Assembly: GCA_029378245.1 (NCBI GenBank)
Contig: JARKIF010000093.1
Location: 1-64,000, forward strand
Direction: 5' to 3'
From: Roridomyces roridus
Lineage: Eukaryota; Basidiomycota; Agaricomycetes; Agaricales; Mycenaceae
DNA: 64,000 nucleotides
Shown here: positions 1-14,989 of the stretch, in pieces
Layout: the number at the start of each line of letters is the position of its first letter
Numbering within the stretch: position 1 is the first letter of the stretch
The notes under the pieces: model-generated
Told to the model about the DNA's origin: nothing
Seen by the model: only the letters and a program-made list of their open reading frames with translations
Databases searched by the model: none
Translations under genes and position numbers: made by a program

Positions 1-566
1 GAGCGCCAACGGCAGGCGGGATTGCATGACCGCTTCCGAAATCCCGCGCTCGCTGGATTCTAGTGACCGTACCTCGGGAGCGACGAAAGCTGGAGGAATG
101 GTGTAGGTTTCCGGTTGAGATTGGGATTGGGATTCTCCCGTGAGATCGGCGATGGAGGGTAGATCGGGAGTGGCAGACTTTGTTGCGCCTCGCGCTAGTA
201 CGACTGGCTCGGCTTCTACAATTACCTTGGATGAGCTGCAGAACGGAGCGCCAAGAACAATGGGAAGCTCACGATGTTGGTTCAAATTTGTTTGGGCGGG
301 GTGGCACCAAGGGAATAGCTTGTGCATACGCTCTGTGAGCGAGTCTACGCATGGAAAAGTTTACAATTACATTCAACACAGTTGAATTTGAAAGACCGAC
401 CTAGGTTTCCAACATTTTGAGATGCATCAGCCATATTAGCGTCCCCGTCCGCGTCCAGCAAATCGACAAAGGCATATCCAAGTCCATCTCCATTTCGTCG
501 CTCGTATCGACCCATCGGAAGGTAGACCACAAGGAATCCATCGAAGTTGTATTGCAAAAAAGTCAA
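1..566 (-). CDS. Partial hypothetical protein running off the left edge
   Basis: A minus-strand gene starts at an ATG at 566 and is still open at base 1. The first exon reads MTFLQYNFDGFLVVYLPMGR onward. An intron of about 53 nt can be placed from an AG|GTCGGT donor near 403 to a GCGTAG acceptor near 350. Splicing there joins two long frames; the second (SLTERMHKLFPW, then ELPIVLGAPFC) stays open to the window edge and becomes Ser/Pro/Gln-rich. A TATA-like box (634-643, read on the minus strand) lies about 70 bases upstream of the ATG, which supports this start. I do not recognise a family. The donor is weak, so the splice is an inference from frame continuity. The C-terminus is outside the window. 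Confidence 0.5.
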
Positions 567-1142
567 ATCGCTGCAAGGTTGAGTGTGTGTGGCTGGGGGC
601 GAATTGAATGATCCAAGTGGACACTTTCTTTGGATTTATATAGTGTGTTCAGCTTTGAGGAGCAGCTTCGTAGCTTTGGCCATAGATTAAAGCGCGCTTG
701 ATGTGCGCTTTGACCTTTCCTTTGGAGACGCGTCATCCAGCACGTGCGTCGAGGCGCCACCCGCCTGTCTCAGCTCCATTTTCGCCCGATGAAAGTGTGC
801 ATGCGTCGTGTCTTTTGGATGCTACTTGGCGTTGGATACAAGTCGAGAAAAAAGGACATCCGCGGCGAAAGTTGACCGTGATATCTGTGAGACGCGGGCG
901 ACGTGAAGACAGTGGTATCTGAGCCTTTGTTGTACTGCAAGGCTACTGACACATGATGCACCGTGAGTTGGCAAGTTTGAAAATTTGAACATGGAGGAAG
1001 GGTGTAGAGTGGAGCGGCCGCAATCAACGGATCACATTGCGTGCTCTTCCTACTCCAAATCGGTTCGCTTTTCTAAACCTCGGTTACTCGGACTCTGATG
1101 ATCTAAGAGGCAGGCAGCTTGGATCGTCGAACAGCAGGATAG
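567..1142. other. Intergenic region, divergent promoters
   Basis: No convincing gene was seen. The region separates the minus-strand partial gene from the plus-strand gene at 1143. The only element I can name is the TATA-like box at 634-643, oriented towards the left-edge gene. Short frames on both strands show no protein-like composition. Confidence 0.5.
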
Positions 1143-2370
1143 ATGGCGGAAAATCCCCCTCAGTTCATGCGGTCAGAAACTCGACCTCCATGTTACAAGC
1201 CATGGCCATGGCCTTGGGTGCATTCAAGCTTTTTTACTCCAGATATGGATGAACCAAGGGAATCTTGGTTGGACGATGACTGGGACGAGGAAGATTCTTC
1301 GTCGGATTACAGTCCTAGCGACTCGGACTCATCTGACAGCGACTCGGACTGGAGCGACGACTATATCAGCGACACTGAAATCGCTGACCTTGACACCTAT
1401 ACATTCGAATGGCACCGTCGTCGCTGGCCGACGCCATATCAGGCGGCCCAAGAACAATGGGATGACTTGCCTCGCAAAATCGTCCAACTGGTTCAAGCCG
1501 AGCAGGCCGCTTCCGCTCGATTCAACCCGATATCTCTCGTCTCCCTCATAACTGAATTTCTCGAACTCCTGATCGAAATGGGTCATTATCCTGAGGGCAG
1601 CCTGCGATACGCCCCCCATTCCGACCCGCCGGTAAACGTTGGACTAGCCAAACAACTGGGTTACACCGACGTCGCCATCTCGCTCATGGAACAGCTGCCC
1701 TACCTCAATCTAGATGTAAACCGGGATAATGACGGGTGCATCCTCGATCGTACGCGATTTGCGGACTATACTTTCGACGAGGACATTCGTCAGGGTCGAT
1801 TACCATACCCATATGATTGTTTCCCCAGCTGCATGCCTTTTGATCCATGGATGCTGCCTTTGATGTTTGCCGGCCGAGACGGATGGCTCGTGATCCTGGA
1901 CACGAAGCTGGGCGTCGCGCGTGCGTACGACTGGCAAGGTCCGAGGGATATGGAGTGTGTTGAATGGCTGCGGAACGGCGAGCGTGCTGTCCCGGACACG
2001 GAGTTGGATGCTACGGAATACCGACGAGCGCCGTTGGTGCGCGCCGACAGGTACTTTTCCGACCTCATTGAAGCGTACCGGACGCTGGCGAGGCTTCCCA
2101 TTATCGAGCCGAATCACAATGATCCCTGGGACATTTCCTATACCTCCAGCTCTCGATGGTGGGCAACTGACGTGGGTCTTCCGTCCTTTTTTGAGTATTC
2201 TGGCCTAAATTTGCCTTCTCTAGATCGGCCCTCAACAAAATACACTCCTCACACTCTACAGCGAGTGCGGATGGCCTGATCAGTGGCGTCGAACAGAGTT
2301 TATGCAGAAGTGGGAGCTTGCGCGCGAACGAATTCTACGCGAGGCAAGGGCGGCCCGTGCCTCGGCGTGA
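1143..2370 (+). CDS. Acidic hypothetical protein, tandem paralogue 1
   Basis: Two exons (1143-2171 and 2224-2370) give a 391-residue protein. The 52-nt intron has a GTGGGT donor and a TCTAG acceptor and keeps the frame, continuing into a C-terminal stretch with CGWPDQWRR. Residues about 36-80 form a very acidic Asp/Ser run. After that comes a globular part with an FLELLIEMGHYPEGSLRYAP block and a DPWMLPLM..DGWLVILDTKLGV block. The protein is clearly homologous to the next gene, including an N-terminal YKPxPWPW motif and the same intron position. The DPW-LPLM-ILD-GV pattern faintly recalls SMI1/KNR4 (SUKH) proteins, but I would not assign that fold without a profile search. Function is unknown. 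Confidence 0.72.
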
Positions 2371-2675
2371 CGAGTGGTTAATTAATCAAGCTTAAGTTTG
2401 CTGTTCATTTTGCGGCGACAGTACATAAATTCCAGAGATTGCTCGGCGATTCAATGAGTCCACCAATTCACCGCGACGCGAATTTTGAGACGTGGGGCTA
2501 CTAGTTTTCAAAGCGATGTAGATATTTAAGCACGAAGTTCCCGCGAATTGTTGGGGATTGTTTTTCTTCGTGTGTCCAACCGCGACATTACGGCAACACT
2601 CGCTCTCTCCAGACTCCATCCAAGTCGATACAAGTCATTGGCAAGTTGGAAGTGGCCTGATCATTCACCCTTTAG

Positions 2676-3957
2676 ATGCTGCGTCGCGGACCTCGACCCA
2701 GCGGTTACAAGCCATCGCCGTGGCCATGGGCCTACCCCAGCGTCCTCAAGCCCTTCGATCAACCGTCATGGCTGAACGAGATCTGGTCAGAGGTCGACGA
2801 ATCGTCCACTTACTCCCCTCCTTATGAGTCGAGTCACCCATTCTCCTTTCGTTACTACAGCAGTTCTTCAGAGAGTGACTCGGACTCGGATTCGGATTCG
2901 GCGGAGAGGCATTCACAATCCAGCGACGAAAGTGACCTCCATATCAGTGCCTCCGAGATCTCTGAGCTGCAGGAGCACGCTATTGCGTGGCGTGGTCCTA
3001 ATTGGCCAACTCGAATGCAAATTTTCCAGGAGGAAATGGACAGTCTGCCGCTCGACATCGCGAAATTGGTCAAATTGGAGGAGGATGCCACCGCAGCATA
3101 TGATCCCGCCCAAGTCGTCTCGCTCATAACGCAATTCCTCGAGCTTCTCATCGAAATGGGTCATTACCCTGAAGGCAGCCTACGATATGCCCCTCATATC
3201 AATTTCAACGTGGAACTAGCGACACAGTTGGGCTACACTGCGGACGCCATAGCCATCATGCAGCAGCTGCCGTATTTGAAGACTGAGGTCAACCACGACC
3301 CGAGCCGCTGCATTCTCAAGAACATGCGATTCATGGACTACACCTTGGATGACGATATCCGAGAGGGCCGCCGTCCGCACCCATACCTTCATTCCGACAA
3401 CTATGCTAATCTCGATCCGTGGATGATACCTCTGATGAGGCAACTGCCCGGCGAGCCAAATGGGTGCCATGTCATCCTCGACACGAAGATGGGCGTTGTA
3501 CGCGCGTATGGGTGCAATGGCCCTTTGCAGCACACCGTCGAGTGGCGGCGACACGGTCCGAGGCTCTACGATGGGCAAGACGTGACAGACGCTAGACGCG
3601 CATGCCTCGTGCGAGCAGCGGACTATTTCTCAGAGCTCATTTACGCGTATCGTTCGCTTTCGAGACTTGCGATTATCGACGCACAACATAGCAACCTATG
3701 GGAGAATCAGTTTGATTTTGCGGAGGTGGGTCCGCGTATACCTGGAGTGGCCCGGCACGGCGACAAATGCTGAATCAACTTGTTAGAAAAGCATATTACA
3801 AGACAAGCTTCTAGCTCTCTATGGTGACTGCGGATGGCCGGATGAATGGCGTCGGGCAGAGTTCTTGTCAAAGTGGGAGACTGCGCTTGAGACAACTCGG
3901 TGGTTAGAGGCAAAAGCGAAAAAGCTTGTAGCAATCGCGTTTGAGACAGCCGCATAG
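2676..3957 (+). CDS. Acidic hypothetical protein, tandem paralogue 2
   Basis: Two exons (2676-3725, 3787-3957) encode 406 residues. The 61-nt intron has a GTGGGT donor and a TTAG acceptor at exactly the position seen in the upstream paralogue. Splicing gives the matching C-terminus LLALYGDCGWPDEWRRAEF. The N-terminal YKPSPWPWAYPS motif, an acidic Ser/Asp run (about residues 65-95), the IEMGHYPEGSLRYAP block and the DPWMIPLM...VILDTKMGVVRAY block all match paralogue 1. The 305 bases between the two genes carry an AT-rich ATATTTAAG near 2521 that could act as a core promoter. The pair arose by tandem duplication. Function is unknown; a KNR4-like role is only a weak structural guess. Confidence 0.72.
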
Positions 3958-3982
3958 TTTCATTGTATTCGACTACATGTCT

Positions 3983-5985
3983 CTACCATAACAGGCGCTT
4001 GGCCACAAATCGGAGGGCACTGCCCAAGGAGCCGGAGGATGCAACAGGTTCAACCTGAAAACATCGCCGTTTGCTGAACGGTGGGGGCGAACTGAGCCTT
4101 CGCTCGTAAGAAAAGGTCGAAGACTCCGAGCTGAAAGATCTCTCGGAGTCTGTTGAGAGGGATGCAGCTGGTGACGCTGGCCGTTCCGGCGGCTCTTGGT
4201 CAACTTCAACAGAATTTTGTCTCGTTTCCCGTCCCGAACACGTCTGTATAACAAATTTGTCAAATTATCGTCTGCGCCAGATTCTGACCGGACTTACAGA
4301 TGTAGGATCGAATGGTGGAAATACGGGTGGGGAGACCGCACTTTTCCTGGGTCGTGAAACACGTCGTACGTGCTGAAGCGGTGTTCGGATGAAATACGGT
4401 GCAGAGCTCCGCGCTCTTCTGGGAGGCACATCCACGTTGGATTTCCTTGCGGAAATTCGGAGGCGTTCTTCCCGCCATAAGTGGTCAGGGACGATCGCTG
4501 GGGAAATAATGAAGGAAGTCGGGTTCACCGTCACGGGGGGAACCTCGTGTTCGGTTTGAATGAGCTCGAATATGGATGGTTGGCGCTCAGGCAGTTGTAA
4601 ATGAGCCGAAGCCTGCTGAGGCAATGAATATACAGGCTCCGAGGTTGGATATAGATTGAGGGGTCCGGAGACGAACGGAGTGCCAGTATTCACTGAAACG
4701 GATGGAACTTGCTGAGATAGATTGGATGAGCGAATCGTATAACGCGGTTGGAGGACAAACTAACATATTGGAACTCGGGGAAAGTTTGCGGGGTATCGAC
4801 ACCAGAGAAGGACATCTCGACGTCTTGGTCAATCGAGTCCATAGTCGAGCAAGAAACTGGCGGCTGCGGACAAAGTATAGAAGGGACGACAGCGTCGAGA
4901 TTATGGCGCGATGGCGGCGTGTATTCAACGTTCAAGTCGGCCGGACCTTGCGAGGCGTGCTTTACAGGAATAGGAACCGCCACCAGGCCGGCGCTGGTCG
5001 TACGTATGACGGTGGGCTCTTCAGCGCGTTGCGTGCCAGCCCGGATCGATGGCTCTTTTGATGCCGGTGCGGAGAAAGAGGGGAGTTTCGTCGACCGTGT
5101 GATTACAGCCGCGTCTCGACTGGACGGAGCGGGGACGGGAGGGCGGGAAACCGCTTCGGGGAGATCTGGAATGAGGACGCCGGATCTGGTAGTTCCAACA
5201 ATGGGACCATCCGATTGGACTGGCCTGGAGTACTCGGTGCATTAGTTGACGTTCCTAGATTTAATGAAATTCATCCGAGTCACTCACTCGTTGGTTCGAA
5301 CTTTAATGTTCTTTCCCACAACCAAGAGCTCACCGGACGATTCGGCTGTCTCATTGGCGGACGAACCCAGTTGGCCGCTCCTGCACCGATCCGGTCCCAG
5401 CAAAGTTGTCGTGGTGGAAATAGGCTCCAGATCACGAAGACTGGCGAATTCGCCTTCGAAGAAGCCGTTCATAACCGCCGACAATTGATGTTCCAAATCG
5501 AGCTCCAGCGAGTTGAGTACATTGATGTCGAACGTAGGAATAATAAAGTCTGCATCGTCCACTTCGGTTGGAAGACTGAAGAGGTCGGTGAGCGGCAAAG
5601 ATCGGCTTTCGACGAACAAATACCTTTGAATCAAACTTGCCATCCAATGCGCGTTTTTGACCAAGAAACTCTGCTTTCTGGTCGATGCGATGGTGGGGAG
5701 AGTACGAGGGATGGTGGACTGGAAGAAAAATGATAAGTGCCCTTGTATTCGCCTCGACCATCTTGCATGGGCCATTGGTGATCGAGGCGTGTCCCCATAG
5801 GGAAGAATCGTTGTTGTTGAGAATTGCTTCCGAGGCGATAAGCACGCGGAAAATAATTCCGAATAAATTGGTTCAAAGGACGAAGGCCAAGGCTGAGTTT
5901 GTGTAAGGGCATCGCTGGATTGCCCAATGGTACACGCGTGATTGGCGGATTTCCCGGTTGAAATGTTTTGTCGAAGCCATCGCAT
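3983..5985 (-). CDS. Ser/Pro-rich orphan protein
   Basis: Four exons can be joined in frame: 5985-5288, 5224-4765, 4711-4298 and 4243-3983. Together they encode 610 residues. Donors are GTGAGT, GTTAGT and GTAAGT, acceptors are CCAG, TCAG and ACAG, and the phases all agree, which is good evidence for a real gene. The N-terminal third contains LPTEVDDADFIIPTFDINVL and is the most ordered part. The rest is rich in Ser, Pro and Thr, with patches such as RPASPAASLSTDSERSFSSE close to the C-terminus. I see no signal peptide, membrane segment or catalytic motif. Composition suggests a disordered regulatory protein, but that is inference. It ends 25 bases from the stop of the convergent gene at 2676-3957. 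The N-terminal Met is the first in the open frame and could be wrong. Confidence 0.6.
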
Positions 5986-7092
5986 TGAAATTTGAGAGAA
6001 AGATCAGAATGTTATCACACAAGTGAGCCTGCTGCGCCTCCGGCGGTCTTTTCGCAGTATGGTCCCATGAGTTGCAGCAAATTACTGCACCAGACTACCA
6101 GTTCAACTTGCAATTGGGTTGGTTCAACAAGTCGTCAAAATAAAACGAGGCAGGAGGCCTGAACGCGGAGCTCTTGGGTTGAAAGTCGAGACTGAAAGAC
6201 GACATAAGCACCCCTGAAATCGTTGTCTGCCGCTTGAGAAATCTCGACGACTTGCAGAAAGGGCATCACGAGTTGGTCACGAGTAAAGAAGGAAAGACAC
6301 AACACTGGTGGCGTGATCGGGCTCAACAAACTCTGTTCTCTCTCTCTCCATCCGCCTCGACTAAGTCACTCGGTGACCGCAAACGGTCCTCAAGTTTCTG
6401 AATCTGAACCACGTTACCCTTCTATCCCTGGTCCGTACGACCACAAGAACTCGGGATCCGGATTCTCCCTGGGCATCATCATGATTCCTTCCCACAGCTC
6501 CACGGCGCCCGTGGGTCAAGACCGACAATCCGCTGATAATCCAGCGGCTACTTACGGCTCTTATTGCTCCCTCGTCGTCTGGCGGCGACGTCCGCTGGGA
6601 TGGGCGAGCATAGGCGAGCATGGGCGCTACACAGACTCCACGGATCATTCAGCGTCATGATCGCCATTCAATTAATACCACCCTGTGCAGTGGAGCTGTG
6701 GGGCAAGGATAATCGCTTGAGGCGGCTGCTCACCTGGAAAACTCAACTCGAAACTTCCACTCCCTTCCGCCTCATCTTTCCTCGTTTTGGACCATCGAGC
6801 TCAAATTTAGCTGGCCACCTGACGTGCGCTGAGACGCACGGGTCTTGACTTCCGCAAAATTCAAGTCGTCTGCGGGGAAGCGGCCCCACAACTCTCGGCA
6901 ATCTGATTGTGATTGGAGCTTTTCCAAGCTTGTGTGGAGTCCTATCTCTTCCTCCGTGTCGTCTTGGATACCGCGAATTCTGCTCTCGGGCTATAAGTAC
7001 TCGAACATGCAGACCACTTTTATCCAGACTTCCCGTCTTCTCTCCGCACACACCTCACACTCGTCTTTCAGACACCCCACTATCCTTTAACA
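5986..7092. other. Intergenic region with TATA box for the downstream gene
   Basis: No gene was recognised. A TATAAG box at 6992-6997 lies about 100 bases upstream of the ATG at 7093, followed by pyrimidine-rich sequence, and is the likely core promoter of the secreted-protein gene. Open frames here are short and not protein-like. Confidence 0.5.
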
Positions 7093-7858
7093 ATGCCTTC
7101 GTTCTCTCAGATCGCTTTCATTGCCACCGCCGCCCTCGCCGGGTTCGCGTCTGCCGCCCCTGTCGCCGCCGCCAAGCGCGACCTCCCCTCGCTCCCCATC
7201 TCCACGCTCCCCTCCATTCTCGGCGACCTGTCCAGCAAGCTCGGCCCTGTGACCAGCCTGCTTTGTGGGTTTCCTCCCTCGCTCATCTTTCCATACCGTG
7301 TTAATTTTTTTGCCTTCATTTATAGCCTCCATTAACCTAGACAACGCGACCGCTGAGGTTGTGACTCCCATCACGGACGAGCTCCAGTCGATTATGCAGG
7401 GTGCTGTCACTGAGCTGACTGCCCTCGTCGGCACCCCGGTCTCTGATATCCTTTCCACTGCCGAGGGCGCCATCTCCACCTCGGATGCTGCTCAGCTCCT
7501 CGCGAACCCTCTAAACGTCAGTTGCACTCCTTCTTTGTCTACTTGATTGCTCATACGATTCCATTAGACGGTTAGCCAGGCAGTCGCTGACCTCGTCACC
7601 GCAGTCCAGGGCAGCCCCGCCGGTGCCATCATCAACCCTCTTATGGCTGACGTGACGTTCGTCTTTTCTCTCTCTTCTACATGCCATGGTTGTTTACGGT
7701 GCTACAGCGGTGTCGTCAACCAGGTCCTGGCCGCCACTGGCCCGCTCGTTCCTGGCCTGCTGCCCCTCGTTGCACCCCTCACCCAGGGTGCTTTCGGCCT
7801 TCTCGACAACCTCGGTATGAGCCCCGTTGTTGGCGTCGTTGCCCAGCTCCTGGGCTGA
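7093..7858 (+). CDS. Small secreted hydrophobic protein
   Basis: Four exons (7093-7264, 7326-7516, 7568-7656, 7708-7858) encode about 200 residues. The N-terminus MPSFSQIAFIATAALAGFAS is a clear signal peptide. A Kex2-type Lys-Arg follows shortly after (AAAKRDLPSLP), so a short propeptide may be removed in the secretory pathway. The mature part has almost no Cys and many Ala, Val, Leu and Gly, with a repeated LLAP/LVAPLTQGAFGLL character and a C-terminal VVGVVAQLLG. The third donor (GTTCGT, placed at 7657) is the least certain and was chosen for frame. The gene has a TATA box at 6992-6997, as expected for a highly regulated secreted protein. No family was recognised; a role at the cell surface or wall is inference only. 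Confidence 0.72.
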
Positions 7859-8281
7859 TCCTTCGCTTTCCCTACATATGTGTGTGAATCTCTCTATCTT
7901 GTCTCCCATAACTTGACTGATGGCTCCCACAGACCGACCACTTAGCAGCATTCTATACCCTGTACCTTGGCTGTTTAGCAACCACTTTATTTCTACTTGC
8001 GAGTCGAGTTGAATACAAATCGGAATTTTCTGCTTGTATCATGAGAGCTGTGAAACCATGCGTCGTACATTTTCCCAGTCAGAAGCTTGTAAGTTTAGCT
8101 GTTTCATAGCGGCACAACTGCAATTGGTTGCCCGAAAGGCTGTCGGGCTGCTGTTCCACCGCATAATTCTCTCCTCGGAGTCAGATTACATAAGCTCCCA
8201 ACATATTTTGACGGATTTTCGTTCATGCTCTCTTTGAACTCACACCGCCATTGCTAGGCTTCCCCTCCCTTCAATTTTTCT
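7859..8281. other. Intergenic region
   Basis: This is the 3' flank of the secreted-protein gene and the promoter of ARG5,6. I see no gene and no distinct regulatory motif that I can name. Confidence 0.4.
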
Positions 8282-11281
<3,000 letters not shown>

Positions 11282-12035
11282 ACACCAAAGTAGAAGAAAA
11301 GTATATATCGAGAACCGCTTGGTTTCGTCAAATGCACCGGACGGTTTTTAACTAACTTCTGAGAGCAATATCTCGAATCTTGTTCACAGCTAAAGTACGC
11401 AAGTAAGTATCTAGATACAATTTAAGCTATAGTCCGTCCGGTATGCATATATGTACTGAGTAATAACTTAGCTATGGTCCAAGAAAAACCACAAGAGGTC
11501 AAGTGTCTGTGTCTGTCTGTATGTACAGGTTCAAGAGCGTAACGTGCGTGCGTGAGGATACAGTGAAAATGTTTCGTGGCAAGCGGATAATAGTCGGAAG
11601 CGTGAGACTCTGAGAGTCGGACGGAAAAGATGGGCCGGTGAGAATGCCGGCGATGTTGCGCATGAAAGGGGGGCGTACTAGTATGGGTAGCTCAAGAAAA
11701 GCGACATCGTGGCAACCCGCTTCCCCAGCCGCAGAACTGGGCGGCCTCCCTCGCCCGTCCCGCCCAAATGACATGTGAGCGGGATTGGATCTGTCCTCGG
11801 TTGCCCTGAATCGAAGATGCGTGATATCTGACGAGCCAAAAAAGCAGCTGCGTGCAGAATGGATGGTGTTGTAAACCCTACGGCCCAGTCCGCGGTGGAA
11901 TTATATATTGTACAATAAAAGTGGTGACGGCGGTGGATGCGCTGGAAGGCGGGATCGAGGGTATCAAAAACGAAGGAATGGTGCTGTGTGTCGCACCCAG
12001 GTCGGCCTCTAAGTGGTTCTGTGGGCGGGTTGTCG
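11282..12035. other. Convergent 3' flanks
   Basis: This stretch lies between the stop codons of ARG5,6 (plus) and the membrane-protein gene (minus). It has AT-rich segments and no coding sequence that I can support; frames such as 11678-12088 on the minus strand lack protein character. Confidence 0.45.
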
Positions 12036-13489
12036 CTAGAACGACCTCTGGTGTGGGGAGGGTATCTCAAATCCATGTTCTCCTTCACTCGACTGCTCCC
12101 TGACCCTCCTCAAACTCTCCACGCTCCTGATGTCCGCGCCTACCTCGCTTCCCATACTCATTAGCAGTGACTCCCTTTCATGGGCATGCGTTGGATCGGG
12201 ACTCTGGGTGCGTGTCAGCGCCTCGCCCTCCTCTATCTCCGCGGACAAAGGACGTCGCAGCCCGGTGCGGAAGGCTGCAGCCATGATAGCTGCGTCCGCG
12301 CCAGAGAAGGGGTGCGCATGATCTGCAGAACGCGAAAGACTTGAATCGGGAGAGACCGTGCGTTGAGCGTGAGAAGCGCCACTGGTATCGCGGGCCAGAC
12401 CGCCTCCTGCACCGGTAGCACCAGATGCTGGTAGAGCATCCTCGGCTTCAACCATCACAGGTGAGGATGGCACCTGCTGCATTCGTCCCATATCCTCGTC
12501 TCGCCGTCGTCTCCGCTCTCGATCCCGGAGACAGTATATCGCAAAGAGCATGGATCCGCAGGCAGCAGCGATAAGAACGATGCCAACGACAATCAGGGCT
12601 ATCGCCCAGTGAGGGAAGGGGCTGGAGCCAGCAGCGGATTGGAGCTGGGGGTTGGGGATGACGGTGGGAGTACCATGGATTGTGGTGGTTATGGAGATAG
12701 GTATACTGGGGGCAGGGGTGGTAACAGTGGTCTGGAGCTTGGCACCGGCAGCGGACGACACAGATGCTGCGGACGCTACGGATGCTGAGGCGGAGCTTGA
12801 TTGCATGGAGGAGATGATCGAGTCGGCGAATGTCGTCTCTGCGTCGGAGTCTCAGCGTGGACTATAGTGGAGAGAATGGCACTCACGAACTGCAGAAAAA
12901 ATCGTCTGCGGCTGTTGGAAGCCATCCGTCAAGGACTCGCCCGCACGTTGTACAAGCCAATAAAAGGGATATGAGATGTTGGTCCCCGCCCAATTTGCGC
13001 CTCTGTCACCCCACCACGTATCGTTGACCTGGTAGCGAAAGAGGCCGGCCTGGCCTTCAGGATTTATTTGATTCGGGAACTTGACGATTTCCTCCAGAGA
13101 GTCGCCATGAAAGAGATAAATGTCGACACGATTGTCCTGCGAAAAGTTGGGATCGTTGGAGTTCCCTGTTGCCCATAGAAATTCAGACGTGCGCTTATGA
13201 AAAAGCGGAAGACGCGCACAGACGAGGCTCGCCCATTGGTGTTGAGGGATAACGACGTCAGCAGTCGGGAAGCATGATATCACCTCGTTCCCCGACGCGG
13301 TTTGGCACCGTTGCTCGGCTGCCTCTGAGGAGCGCGTATGTGAGCTGATAATTGAGTTAATTGTGGGCGAAATGCTGTACCGACGGCACTCTGGTCTGCG
13401 ATGGTCTGTCGTGGCTCCAAGAGTGGTGTTTTAGACGGGACAGCAGTGGGTTCAGGCCATGAGTGCCTGAGGACAGGGGACACAAGCAT
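12036..13489 (-). CDS. Single-pass membrane protein with Kre9/KNH-like extracellular domain
   Basis: Three exons on the minus strand are joined by G|GTACAG...CTCAG and C|GTGAGT...CTGAG introns. The middle exon encodes an extracellular-type domain: NRVDIYLFHGDSLEEIVKF, then a WWGDRGANWAG stretch and SYPFYWLVQ. This pattern resembles the Ser/Thr-rich Kre9/KNH1-like domain found in fungal wall-associated proteins. A Ser/Ala/Thr-rich stalk follows, then one membrane helix (HWAIALIVVGIVLIAAACGS) and a basic stop-transfer run (RDRERRRRR). The cytoplasmic tail is about 150 residues, Ser/Glu-rich and acidic. I see no clear signal peptide at the chosen ATG (13489), so an upstream first exon may be missing. 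A wall-sensor or wall-assembly role is inferred from architecture. Confidence 0.68.
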
Positions 13490-13882
13490 GACCGAGGTCA
13501 GTCAGAGCGAGTGGTGGCCGCAGAACGTGGTGCAAAGAGAACGACGGACATGCTTCGCCGCGATGCAGTTTCAGCACACGCAATGCCGAGCTTGTGCCGA
13601 TCAACAGATGTAAGGATTGGGTAAAATCGCGGTAGTTGTAAAGACCTAGAATGGATGAATGGAAGTTATGGAACTAGAAGCACGAGTGTAATACTACTGC
13701 AACTAGTCTTTTCTTCGCAGCCAAGCACCTCCGCTCACCACCATTGGCGCGGAATCGACACTCCGACGTCACTGATAACGGGTCTATTTCTTGAAACGGA
13801 AATATTCACGTGGCCGAGGCCTGGTAAAAACTTCATTATTCGCTAGATAAATACACGATGCTATACAACCCGATTGAAAGAA
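13490..13882. other. Intergenic region, possible missing first exon
   Basis: This is upstream of the membrane-protein gene and downstream of the truncated NoxA-like gene (both minus). A minus-strand frame starting MSVVLFAPRSAATTRS near 13550 might hold part of the missing signal peptide, but I could not join it in frame. Nothing else was recognised. Confidence 0.3.
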
Positions 13883-14989
13883 TTAGAAGTGTTCCTTGGC
13901 AAAAGTGAAGAGAACTCGAGAGTTGGTGTTGTGAAGAGTGGCTGCATGGATCGCCTTGGCAAGGGGGGTCGGTCCACAGAAGTAGGTACCGACTGTGGTC
14001 TTGAGCTGGTCGTTGCTGCCCGGGAGGTACTGCCCTGCCTGAATAGCCTGGTTGATCTGCCCATAGATCGCCATCCAGTCAGGCCGGCCGTACATCGTGC
14101 GCGACCGAAGGAGAGTGAGCGGGTCATATGGTGCGCCCGCATCGTTGACGGCGATGTTCCAGAGCATGTCTTCGCTGATCTTTTGAGTGAGGTAGATGTT
14201 GATCCGCAGGAAGTTGGCTGGATCCAGTCAGTTGGCAAGACAAAAGCATGAGCGGGACAGCTTACGATCCGCTTGGGATGCCTCGACCTCCTGCAAAAGA
14301 CTCTGGAACCATCCAAAAGAGGGGGAATCACGGCAGACCCAGAAAAACTCGACGCGGCGGAGGCTACCCAGGTTGCCCCGACGCTGCCTGTACCAAATGC
14401 TCTTCAAGATGCTGGCAAAGGGAGTCACACCGATACCAGCCCCGATGAGCACAGCGACCTGGACTCCAAAGACATCCTCGGCGGGTGCACCGTAGGGTCC
14501 ATCAATCCGCACGACGGGCATGTCGCCGGTGGTGCTCGCATCGAGCTCAACAAAGTCGCCACGGAACCCAACGAGCTTGTCGTCCTTCTCCGAGCCGCTG
14601 ATGGCAGCCTTGGTCATAGAGGCGACCACAGACGGGCCAACACCAAGGCGCTCTCCGAGGGCAGACGTCCAGTCCCCGACCTGCCGCACATGGACAGAGA
14701 CATACGGATCTTCAGGCGCCGAAGTAATGGTGAACTGCGCTCCCTGTCAGCGCCGCTCGGTCATAAATGAGATATATCTTACCGGATGCCATTCAAAGCG
14801 TGAGATCTCCGGGACTTGAAGGAAGAGCCATTGACCAGCAGTGTACTTGAAACTGGGCTTCTCGATCCGCAACTCCATCGCACCGCTGGGATGGATGAGA
14901 ACACGCGAGAGGCGGGTGGTGCGCCGGCCACGGTACTCCCGGTAGATACGCTCTCCAAAGTAGATGATACCAGGCCAAATGGTGTACTT
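13883..14989 (-). pseudogene. NoxA-type NADPH oxidase, dehydrogenase half only
   Basis: Three exons (14989-14783, 14734-14266, 14217-13883) join perfectly in frame into 336 residues. They cover only the cytosolic half of a NOX enzyme. Visible are the FAD-binding HPFTITSAPEDPYVSVH motif, the NADPH-binding [13 protein letters not shown], a WVCRDSPSFGWFQSLL block, the second NADPH motif GTYFCGPTPLA and the C-terminal FAKEHF typical of the family. The similarity is to NoxA-type rather than the NoxB found downstream. The six-helix haem-binding membrane half should precede TIWPGIIYFGERIYREYRGR, but an in-frame stop occurs just upstream of 14989 and no helix-rich frame exists in the next 3 kb. No suitable Met starts the fragment. 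It is therefore most likely a truncated gene, although a transcribed soluble protein cannot be excluded. Confidence 0.8.
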
